Source of the DNA: Clostridia bacterium
Lineage (GTDB): Bacteria > Bacillota > Clostridia > Saccharofermentanales > UBA5734
DNA: 14,209 nt
NCBI GenBank assembly: GCA_018056585.1
Contig: JAGPFK010000008.1
Coordinates: forward strand, 1 to 14,209
Direction of reading: 5' to 3'
Below, piece by piece: positions 8,133-13,818 of the stretch; position 1 is the stretch's first letter, and every line of letters starts with the position of its first letter. The notes under the pieces are model-generated. The model had not been told where the DNA came from. It saw nothing but the letters and a program-made list of their open reading frames with translations, and searched no databases. Both the position numbers and the translations under genes were made by a program.

Positions 8133-10495
8133 CCCCTGGTGATCCTTATTTTGTTTTTGACCGTGAAGAAGGCGAGCAATCTTTTCTTCATGAAGAACGG
8201 CCTGCTTTTTTCCTGCGCCTGAAATCCTTTGTCAGCAGCCGCTACGCGATCTTGGCCCTGGCTTTTTTATTGGCCGGCTTATTGATCTTTTACAATACAG
8301 CCGCCTTACAATTCAACCCGGGTGCAGCAGCCGGTATTGCTGAAACAACAGGCGTACCCCGTCAGTTGACCCTGAAGGCACCTCGAGGAGACATTGTTGA
8401 CACAGCCGGCATCCCTCTGGCTTATTCTCAACCGATCCATGTTTTGCAGTTAACGTACGCAGGGCTCGACAAGGAAGAGCAAAATGATTACTTGCTTGAC
8501 TTGGCATTGCTTTTAGAGCGTTTTGATGTCACATATGAAAATCCGCTGACAGAATACCTGACGCTGAACTATGATGGCTGTGATCCTGAAAAGATTGAGG
8601 AACAGGACTGTGGACAACCTGTCTTTGTTCAGGAATGGGAGAAAATTCTGTATTGGCAAACAAAAAGTGGGCTTTTTAATCTTAAAGAGGGCGATCTCAC
8701 AGAAGCGACATTTGATAATCAGCTGGCCAAGCCGGATGCAGCCATGTTTTATGACTACTTGCTGTATGTTGTTTTCTCCATTGAAAATCCGGAAGCAGAC
8801 GGTCAAAAATACAGCCAGGCCGACGCCTGGCGCATCATGTGCCTGCGCTATTTGATTTATGAAAACAACTGGGCTTTCATCAATGGCATCCCCATTGAAT
8901 TAGCCAGGCATGTTGATGATGCCCTTGTTCAAATCATAAACGAGCAAAACTACCGTTATATGGGGGTTATTGCCACAACCGACTATGAGCGCTGCTATAC
9001 GGAAGAAGCCTCGCTGCTGAGTCATGTTCTTGGCTATGTGGGCAGCATCAGCTCTGAACAATACTATGAATGGAGCAGCCTCGGCTATTCGCCAGACGCC
9101 ATTGTCGGGAAAGCCGGAGTGGAATTGTCTGCCGAGCGCTATCTAGCTGGTCAGGACGGCATTAAACCTTATAATATCTGGACGGTGGCAGGCGAAGAAG
9201 GCGCTTTTTATTCTGAAGAAATAGGCCGGGATGCCATTCCCGGCTATGATGTCCGATTGACGATAGACCTTGAGCTCCAGTCGGTTGCGGTTTCATCACT
9301 GCGCCGTGTGATCTCTGAAATCAGGAACAGCCCGGACAATAAAAACAAGGGGGACGCTGATGCCGGAGCGGTGGTTATGATCGATGTCAGAACCGGTGCA
9401 ATCCTGGCCATGGCCAGCGAACCCAGTTTCGATCCGAATGATTTTATTTTACAACAATATGATGAAGCTGCCGCAGAACGCGTGCAGCAATACCTTTCTG
9501 ACAATGTCAATAAACCCATGCTAAACCGTGCCATGATGGAAATCTATGCGCCGGGATCGACATTCAAGCCGGCGACAGCGGTTGCCGCGCTGGAAAGCGG
9601 CGCCATCACCCCTACCAGTAACACCATCCGCTGTAAAGGGCATGAAGTCATTGGAAATTGGCTCTGGTATTGTCTGGAAAGACCGTCCAGCGGTCATGGT
9701 GATCTGAATTTAACACGCGCCATGGCAACATCCTGTAATCTTTATTTCTTTAATCTGGGTGTTCGGACTGGTATCGATCAGATCGATTATTGGGGGAAAA
9801 TGTTGGGCTTGGGCGAATATACCGGCATTGACCTTCCCGGCGAAGTAAAAGGGTTCCGGGCCAGCCGGGAAACGAAAAAAAGACTGCGCAGCAATCCGGA
9901 AGACCAGGTTTGGTTTCCGGCTGATACCTGTCAGTCGGCCATTGGCCAGTTTGACAATAGCTTTACCGTTTTACAGCTGGCCGTTTACACGGCGGCATTG
10001 GCAACTGGAAACCGTGTCACACCTTATGTGATTGATACCATCACACGCCAGGATGGTGTGCTTATGCGAACGAACCAAACGGACCCTGTCAAAATTGGCC
10101 TTCGGGAATCCACTTTGGATGCGGTTCGGAAAGGGATGATCACCGTCGCTTCCTCCAGCGAAGGAACTGCTTACCGGGCGTTCTCAGACTTTCCGATTCA
10201 GGTGGCGGCTAAAACAGGGACGGCAGAAACAGGTTTTGAAGATCGTTCGTCCTCCAACGGCTTGTTTATCTGTTATGCGCCGGCTGACAATCCGGAAGTG
10301 GCCATCGCCCAAATCGTTGAAAAGGGAGCCTGGGGCTCTAACACCATTGGCATTGCTCGTGATCTATTGGCCACTTATTTCCATCTGGATGAGGCTCCTT
10401 TAACGGTTATTTCAGAAAGCGAGCCGGGCATGCCAGATGTTAACCTGCCTCCGATTTCGGATGAGGAGTCAATATCAGGTGAGGACCAAAGATAA
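8117..10495 (+). CDS. mrdA: Class B penicillin-binding protein (PBP2/MrdA-like transpeptidase)
   Basis: This membrane-anchored D,D-transpeptidase cross-links peptidoglycan during elongation. The ATG at 8117 gives MANRITPGDPYFVF. The frame is open further upstream, but that stretch lies inside mreD. The 792 residues hold a cytosolic tail, one membrane helix (about 43-64) and the PBP dimerisation/pedestal domain, starting near LKAPRGDIVDTAGIPLAYS and including GKAGVELSAERYL. The transpeptidase domain has all three motifs: S481-TFK (PGSTFKP), S539-C-N541 and K699-TG (AAKTGTAETG). About 480 residues precede the active serine against ~330 in E. coli PBP2. Much of the excess is an insertion rich in aromatic and acidic residues at about 150-290. 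The ribosome binding site is poor (GAGA, 6 nt), which suggests coupling to mreD. RodA, its usual partner, is not encoded next to it. Confidence 0.92.
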   Translation: MANRITPGDPYFVFDREEGEQSFLHEERPAFFLRLKSFVSSRYAILALAFLLAGLLIFYNTAALQFNPGAAAGIAETTGVPRQLTLKAPRGDIVDTAGIPLAYSQPIHVLQLTYAGLDKEEQNDYLLDLALLLERFDVTYENPLTEYLTLNYDGCDPEKIEEQDCGQPVFVQEWEKILYWQTKSGLFNLKEGDLTEATFDNQLAKPDAAMFYDYLLYVVFSIENPEADGQKYSQADAWRIMCLRYLIYENNWAFINGIPIELARHVDDALVQIINEQNYRYMGVIATTDYERCYTEEASLLSHVLGYVGSISSEQYYEWSSLGYSPDAIVGKAGVELSAERYLAGQDGIKPYNIWTVAGEEGAFYSEEIGRDAIPGYDVRLTIDLELQSVAVSSLRRVISEIRNSPDNKNKGDADAGAVVMIDVRTGAILAMASEPSFDPNDFILQQYDEAAAERVQQYLSDNVNKPMLNRAMMEIYAPGSTFKPATAVAALESGAITPTSNTIRCKGHEVIGNWLWYCLERPSSGHGDLNLTRAMATSCNLYFFNLGVRTGIDQIDYWGKMLGLGEYTGIDLPGEVKGFRASRETKKRLRSNPEDQVWFPADTCQSAIGQFDNSFTVLQLAVYTAALATGNRVTPYVIDTITRQDGVLMRTNQTDPVKIGLRESTLDAVRKGMITVASSSEGTAYRAFSDFPIQVAAKTGTAETGFEDRSSSNGLFICYAPADNPEVAIAQIVEKGAWGSNTIGIARDLLATYFHLDEAPLTVISESEPGMPDVNLPPISDEESISGEDQR

Positions 10496-10518
10496 AAGCA
10501 CCTCATTTTGAAAAATTC

Positions 10519-10549
10519 AGGAAAGATCAGCTGTTTCTTCTGATTTCCT
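10519..10549 (+). terminator. Possible weak hairpin terminator after the PBP gene
   Basis: AGGAA-AG-ATCAG (10519-10530) can pair with CTGATTTCCT (10540-10549), giving a 10-bp stem with a 2-nt bulge and a 9-nt loop. The following bases (cttgtatcc) are not a real U-tract, so it may only partly stop transcription, or may be an RNA-processing or stability element. Confidence 0.3.
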
Positions 10550-10550
10550 C

Positions 10551-10579
10551 TTGTATCCAATCAGAAAGATGAGTAAAAT
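10551..10579 (+). promoter_or_regulatory. Candidate promoter for the MGS-like gene
   Basis: TTGTAT (10551-10556, 3 of 6 to the -35 consensus) and TAAAAT (10574-10579, 5 of 6 to the -10 consensus) are separated by 17 bp in the 140-bp gap after the PBP gene. The match is moderate and has no experimental support. Confidence 0.4.
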
Positions 10580-10635
10580 GATTGTGGATGCGTCGCAAAA
10601 AGGCGCGTGCTTTTAGCTAATAGGGGGTTGTATCA

Positions 10636-11025
10636 GTGAATATTGTTCTACTGGCAGATCAGCGTAAACACGAGCTTTTGGTTAATTTTTGCATCGCTTA
10701 CAGTCAGATCCTGGGCCGTCACACCATGTTTTCTGTGTTTAATACGGCTCGTTTGATCCGCGATGCGACTCGCTTAGATGTAACGGGACTGTCAACAGAG
10801 GTCGCCGGAAGCCTGGCTCAATTGGCCCTACGCGCTGCTTATAATGAAATTGATGCTGTGATTTATTTGCGTGATCCCCAAATGGAAACTTATGATGCGC
10901 CCAATCCGCTGATTAAGGCTTGTGATACGAATAATATTCCGCTTGCAACCAATCTGGCAACAGCAGAGATCCTCGTGTTTGCGCTTGATCGCGGCGATCT
11001 GGATTGGCGTGAATTGGTTCGCTGA
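10636..11025 (+). CDS. Methylglyoxal-synthase-fold protein, probably not catalytic
   Basis: The 129-residue protein is clearly related to clostridial proteins annotated as MgsA. It shares NIVLLAD, YLRDP, IPLATNLATAEILV and the ending LDRGDLDWREL over the full length. Active MgsA turns dihydroxyacetone phosphate into methylglyoxal. Against E. coli MgsA as I remember it, the key residues are replaced. H19 is D8, K23 is H12, the GTTG phosphate loop is FNTA (35-38), and the GPMGGDQQ loop with catalytic D71 is TEVAGSLA (54-61, D to S59). H98 is Y86 and D101 is N90. Only the equivalents of T48 (T37) and D91 (D80) remain. The frame is intact, with GTG start, AGGGGG 8 nt upstream and a strong terminator after it, so it looks expressed. 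A ligand-sensing or structural role is a guess. The fold call is firm, the loss of activity is likely. Confidence 0.85.
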   Translation: MNIVLLADQRKHELLVNFCIAYSQILGRHTMFSVFNTARLIRDATRLDVTGLSTEVAGSLAQLALRAAYNEIDAVIYLRDPQMETYDAPNPLIKACDTNNIPLATNLATAEILVFALDRGDLDWRELVR

Positions 11026-11027
11026 AG

Positions 11028-11049
11028 GATGAACCAAAGCTTGTTCATC
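11028..11049 (+). repeat. Inverted repeat just after the MGS-like stop codon
   Basis: GATGAAC (11028-11034) and GTTCATC (11043-11049) form a perfect 7-bp stem around an 8-nt loop, starting 2 nt after the stop codon. With the terminator at 11059 it makes a tandem hairpin pair, perhaps protecting the mRNA 3' end. Confidence 0.5.
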
Positions 11050-11058
11050 ATCACAAAC

Positions 11059-11084
11059 ATGCAAGATAAAATCTTGCATTTTTT
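11059..11084 (+). terminator. Rho-independent terminator
   Basis: ATGCAAGAT (11059-11067) and ATCTTGCAT (11071-11079) are perfectly complementary over 9 bp with an AAA loop, followed by a T-run through 11084. This is the clearest terminator in the window. It separates the MGS-like gene from dtd, so dtd should have its own promoter or depend on read-through. Confidence 0.88.
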
Positions 11085-11136
11085 CTGAACAGCAACAAAC
11101 AGATCAGCTCATCTGATGAAGCAGGAGGCTTTTACC

Positions 11137-11256
11137 GTGCTTTTAATTTTTATTTGCAGTCAAACGATTAATCACAACGCTTGTGGCTTCATGGATAATC
11201 GGAAGGGTCTTGGTCTAAACTGGATCGATGATAGCCGAAAAGGAAGCTTCTGCTGA
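11137..11256 (+). CDS. Possible 39-residue leader ORF upstream of dtd
   Basis: A GTG codon at 11137 follows a perfect AGGAGG (11123-11128) with 8-nt spacing and opens a 39-codon frame. It starts MLLIFICSQTINHNACGF and ends RKGSFC. The TGA (11254-11256) is one base before the ATG at 11258 that I take as the dtd start, the geometry expected for translational coupling. The peptide has a short hydrophobic start and three cysteines (7, 16, 39). I recognise no family. It lies between a terminator and dtd, where no other gene explains the strong ribosome binding site. It may be a leader peptide, a real small protein, or chance. There is no T-box core and no obvious run of codons for one amino acid. 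Confidence 0.4.
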   Translation: MLLIFICSQTINHNACGFMDNRKGLGLNWIDDSRKGSFC

Positions 11257-11257
11257 A

Positions 11258-11722
11258 ATGCGTGCACTTGTTCAGCGAGTCAGAAAAGCTCGTGTTGATG
11301 AAACAAAAACCGGAAAGACGCTGTCTGAAATCGGCCCGGGACTGCTTGTCTTCATAGCGGTAACGCATGAAGACACAGAAGAAGACGCCAACTGGATCGC
11401 CGGAAAAATTGCACGCTTACGTATTTTTGAAGATGAAGCGGGGAAAATGAATCGGTCTGTTCAGGAGATTGGCGGTTCTGTTTTAGTTGTGTCACAGTTC
11501 ACCCTTTACGGTGACGTCAGCCGGGGGAACCGACCCAGTTTTATTCAAGCTGCCAAACCAGATGTAGCGGAGTTCTTGTATGATGCTTTCATTGCCCGAT
11601 TGCGGCAAATGGACTTACCTGTGCAAACGGGCCGCTTTGCGGCGGATATGCAGGTTATGCTGATTAATGATGGACCGGTTACGATTTTGATTGAGTCGCC
11701 AGGAGGAGAAAAGAATGGCTGA
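11258..11722 (+). CDS. dtd: D-aminoacyl-tRNA deacylase
   Basis: DTD removes D-amino acids (and glycine from tRNA-Ala) mistakenly attached to tRNA, a cytosolic proofreading role. The family starts MRALVQRV, which places the start at ATG 11258. The frame stays open to an ATG at 11228, but that would add ten unrelated residues and lacks a good ribosome binding site, whereas AGGAAG (11241-11246) precedes 11258. The 154 residues have normal length. They carry the active-site motifs SQFTLYGD (79-86), TGRFAADM (124-131) and NDGPVT (137-142), which holds the chirality-selecting Gly-cis-Pro pair. The 3' end overlaps the next gene by 8 bp. In many Bacillota relA precedes dtd. Here it does not. Confidence 0.95.
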   Translation: MRALVQRVRKARVDETKTGKTLSEIGPGLLVFIAVTHEDTEEDANWIAGKIARLRIFEDEAGKMNRSVQEIGGSVLVVSQFTLYGDVSRGNRPSFIQAAKPDVAEFLYDAFIARLRQMDLPVQTGRFAADMQVMLINDGPVTILIESPGGEKNG

Positions 11723-12359
11723 GATTATTTCATTGCCTGATGGTTACATGACGGCAGTTTCATACCTGATTGTGTTGGACAAAATGACGGTTTTAATCGA
11801 CCCGACTGCGCCAACCGGCAGATTGCCTCAGGGCCTGCCACCCATCGGCCTGATTCTGGCGACCCATGGACACATTGACCATATTGACCGTGCTGATGCA
11901 TGGCGGGATATAACGGGTGCCGGGCTTTCTATTCATCGATTGGACAGCGACTGTCTGACGAATCCGGTTCGTAATCTTTCTGCCTGGCTCGGGGGTGCCC
12001 GATCTTTTCGTCCTGCCGAAAACACCCTAGAAGAGGCTCAAATCTGTGTTTCTGATCAGGCATATCAGATTGAAGTTTGGCATACGCCGGGGCACACGGC
12101 CGGCAGCTGCTGCTTTTTGCTGACTCAAAATGAAAAAGCCGAAGCGCTTTTTACGGGCGATACCTTGTTTTGCGGATCAATCGGCAGAACAGATCTCGGT
12201 GGTGACGACAATCAAATGAACGCTTCGCTGAAGCGTCTTGTCCGCTGGGCCCGGAATAACCACTTAACGGAAGAATCGGATTTGAGCGTGTATCCAGGCC
12301 ATGGCGCATCAACCAGTTTGTTGCATGAGATCAGGACAAATCCGTTTTTGAAGGGATGA
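11715..12359 (+). CDS. Metallo-beta-lactamase fold hydrolase (glyoxalase II-like)
   Basis: This small 214-residue cytosolic metallohydrolase is of the YcbL/GloB-like group often found beside dtd in Bacillota. The full binuclear metal set is visible: H51-x-H53-x-D55-H56 (THGHIDH), H127 (HTPGHTAG), D149 (FTGDTLF) and H196 (YPGHGA). GSIGRTD (155-161) is typical of glyoxalase II-like thioesterases. The C-terminal glutathione-binding domain of true GloB is missing, so the substrate is unknown; a small thioester is plausible. The ATG at 11715 follows AGGAGGAG (11701-11708) by 6 nt. The frame runs further up to a TTG at 11691, which lies before that site. It overlaps dtd by 8 bp, so the two are co-translated. 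Its TGA is the first arm of a hairpin shared with the convergent gene. Confidence 0.9.
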   Translation: MAEIISLPDGYMTAVSYLIVLDKMTVLIDPTAPTGRLPQGLPPIGLILATHGHIDHIDRADAWRDITGAGLSIHRLDSDCLTNPVRNLSAWLGGARSFRPAENTLEEAQICVSDQAYQIEVWHTPGHTAGSCCFLLTQNEKAEALFTGDTLFCGSIGRTDLGGDDNQMNASLKRLVRWARNNHLTEESDLSVYPGHGASTSLLHEIRTNPFLKG

Positions 12360-12378
12360 CCTGTAAAAAGTCAGGTCA
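12357..12378. terminator. Hairpin spanning the stop codons of two convergent genes
   Basis: TGACCTG (12357-12363) and CAGGTCA (12372-12378) form a perfect 7-bp stem with an 8-nt loop. The left arm includes the TGA of the hydrolase gene. The loop and right arm include the stop codon of the minus-strand gene (12371-12373). It lacks a U-tract on either strand, so it may block convergent transcripts or stabilise 3' ends rather than act as a classical terminator. Confidence 0.45.
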
Positions 12379-13384
12379 GACGAATGGGAACGCCTCCTGG
12401 AAGCGAAACCCGATACGTTCGTTTGCCGTCTGCTCTTCGATAAAAAATGACATCTGGGAAGACAACGAATGAAGCGACTTGATCGGCAACAATCGTTTCC
12501 ATTCGTTTTTCATTGAGACCATCTGCGGTCAAAGGCACACGCATTAAGCAATTTTGTTTCTCAGCGCTTAAATAGTAGAGCCAGCCTTCAGAAACAATAA
12601 ACGGCCGTGTCAGAGAGAAGGAACTGATGCGTCTGTCTTCTTTTGTTTTTTCATGCCAGAGATGGATCCTGTTTTGATCAGACGGATCAATAAAATAAAA
12701 ATGATCCTCTACTTTGTTCAGGCTGCTGACACGCCGGTTCAAAAGGCACTCAGACGTATTGCTTTCCGGATCGATTCGGATTAAGCCCGTCTTCTTGTCT
12801 GCTCCACAGACGTAAAGGAACAAGCCATCGTAAATCATTTCTGTGGCGATTCCGTCAAAAAGCGTTTGATACAATCTGCCGTCATGCTGGATGCGAAAAA
12901 CTTCGCCGGTCGCCGTCTCGATGGCAAACAAATGATCATGATCCGAAATGAGGTATTGACACGAAATCGAGCTGACCCGCACAGCGTTTGTATCGTCTGT
13001 TTTGACTTTTTGTATGAAGGCGCCTGGGGGCATAACGGAATAAAAAAGCCAATCTTCAAAAGAAGAAAGCCAAAGACCAGCCGGACTGTTCATCTTTTGG
13101 ATTCTGTTTTGAGCCGGATCCAGCCTGCCCATATTCTTGTCGTCGACCGACAGATAAAATTTTCCATTGGCATAGGCAATAAAATTTTCATAATGCAGGT
13201 TGCCACCCCAGCTTAAAGCCCGCGCCAATGCGCCATAAGCTTCAGGCTGTGCCACAGGGTCTATTATTGCCTGTTTTGTCGTACTGCTTTCTGTTTGGCA
13301 GGACACATGCAACGAAAGCGCCATCAGCAGAAATGACAGGAGAAAAAAGAGGGTATAGTGCTGACTGTTCATTCTCTTTTTCAT
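12371..13384 (-). CDS. Exported DUF5050-like protein of unknown function
   Basis: This is a 337-residue protein with a signal peptide: MKKRMNSQHY, a hydrophobic core to about residue 27, then LHVSCQ. C29 could be a lipoprotein cysteine, but the -3 residue is His, a poor lipobox, so lipidation is uncertain. The mature part is beta-rich with recurring short units of the form (L/F)YYLSAEKQN-LMRV, YFIDPSDQNRIH, YVCGADKKTGLIRID and YANGKFYLSVDDKNMGRLD. This is typical of DUF5050/beta-propeller-like extracellular proteins of Clostridia. I see no catalytic motif. The start follows GAGGTGATC (complement of 13393-13401), a 9-base match to the anti-Shine-Dalgarno. It converges on the hydrolase gene and diverges from the TadE-like gene. 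A sensor or binding role at the surface is only a guess. Confidence 0.75.
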   Translation of the reverse strand: MKKRMNSQHYTLFFLLSFLLMALSLHVSCQTESSTTKQAIIDPVAQPEAYGALARALSWGGNLHYENFIAYANGKFYLSVDDKNMGRLDPAQNRIQKMNSPAGLWLSSFEDWLFYSVMPPGAFIQKVKTDDTNAVRVSSISCQYLISDHDHLFAIETATGEVFRIQHDGRLYQTLFDGIATEMIYDGLFLYVCGADKKTGLIRIDPESNTSECLLNRRVSSLNKVEDHFYFIDPSDQNRIHLWHEKTKEDRRISSFSLTRPFIVSEGWLYYLSAEKQNCLMRVPLTADGLNEKRMETIVADQVASFVVFPDVIFYRRADGKRTYRVSLPGGVPIRLT

Positions 13385-13427
13385 GGCTGATTGATCACCT
13401 CAGGGCAACCTCAGTCTGTTTACCCTC

Positions 13428-13458
13428 ATTATAGCAAAGGAAGGCAAAAAAAAATCAA
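13428..13458 (-). promoter_or_regulatory. Extended -10 promoter for the minus-strand exported protein
   Basis: On the minus strand TGCTATAAT (13436 down to 13428) is a perfect extended -10 element. TTGATT (13458 down to 13453, 4 of 6) lies 19 bp upstream. The spacing is long, but the extended -10 compensates. The predicted leader is about 35-40 nt. Confidence 0.65.
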
Positions 13459-13474
13459 CTATTGCCATATTTTG

Positions 13475-13492
13475 TCGTCTTAAATAAGACGA
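13475..13492. promoter_or_regulatory. Perfect 18-bp palindrome, candidate operator
   Basis: TCGTCTTA and TAAGACGA are exact inverted 8-mers around a 2-bp AA centre, in the 155-bp region between divergent genes. It sits about 17 bp upstream of the -35 box of the minus-strand promoter and about 60 bp ahead of the plus-strand start. No U-tract follows on either strand, which argues against a terminator and for a protein-binding site. Confidence 0.5.
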
Positions 13493-13542
13493 TAAAAATC
13501 CCTCCGTGCGGTATGCTAAAAAACAGGAGGTGATGATCGTTG

Positions 13543-13806
13543 ATGACATTAGAAAGTTCTGTGGCTTTATCTTTGACGATTCTGCTTCTTTTAGGCGGCA
13601 TCGCCATGGCTCCGCCCTTGTACCTGATGGCCAGGCAAGCGGCTCGTCTGGAAGTCCTTTCTGTTTATGAAGACCTTTCCGGAGACGCCTTATACAAAGC
13701 AGACCGATTACAGTTTGAAGAGGTGTCTATAACCGGTCTTCAGACCTCACCCCAACGTGTCCTCGAAATTAAAAACCTCATCAGATATGCCGCATGCATC
13801 GAGTAA
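13543..13806 (+). CDS. Small TadE-like membrane protein
   Basis: The 87-residue protein has one N-terminal membrane helix (about 8-30), then a basic stretch (RQAARLEVLSVYEDLS) and a short polar tail. The opening TLESSVALSLTILLLL resembles the TLE(F/A)xLVLP...LLLL start of TadE-type pseudopilins, including the Glu at residue 4. The usual basic leader with a Gly before the cleavage site is missing, and an in-frame TGA at 13534 rules out extension. The ribosome binding site is exceptional: AGGAGGTGAT (13525-13534), 10 bases complementary to 16S rRNA. Spacing is 12 nt to ATG 13543 and 9 nt to the adjacent TTG 13540, so either may be used. The next gene starts 12 bp downstream in the same frame. 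Similarity is weak and judged by eye. It could be an unrelated membrane peptide. Confidence 0.6.
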   Translation: MTLESSVALSLTILLLLGGIAMAPPLYLMARQAARLEVLSVYEDLSGDALYKADRLQFEEVSITGLQTSPQRVLEIKNLIRYAACIE

Positions 13807-13818
13807 ACGGCTGCTGAT

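Noticed and set aside
10636..11025. Frameshift as the cause of the altered MGS active site
   Set aside because: Matches to the family occur on both sides of every altered segment in one frame, and the substitutions are scattered, so a frame error cannot explain them.
11026..11136. T-box or riboswitch ahead of dtd
   Set aside because: No T-box core or other known conserved leader motif is visible. The hairpins are explained by the terminator and a simple inverted repeat.
11228..11257. Upstream ATG as the dtd start
   Set aside because: It adds ten residues not seen in the family and has no adequate ribosome binding site. ATG 11258 gives the conserved MRALVQRV start.
12866..13216. 116-codon plus-strand frame opposite the exported protein
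   Set aside because: It is an antisense shadow of a gene that has a clear signal peptide, promoter and ribosome binding site.
13475..13492. Palindrome as a bidirectional rho-independent terminator
   Set aside because: Neither strand has a U-tract after the stem, and it lies upstream of both divergent genes, where a terminator would serve no gene.
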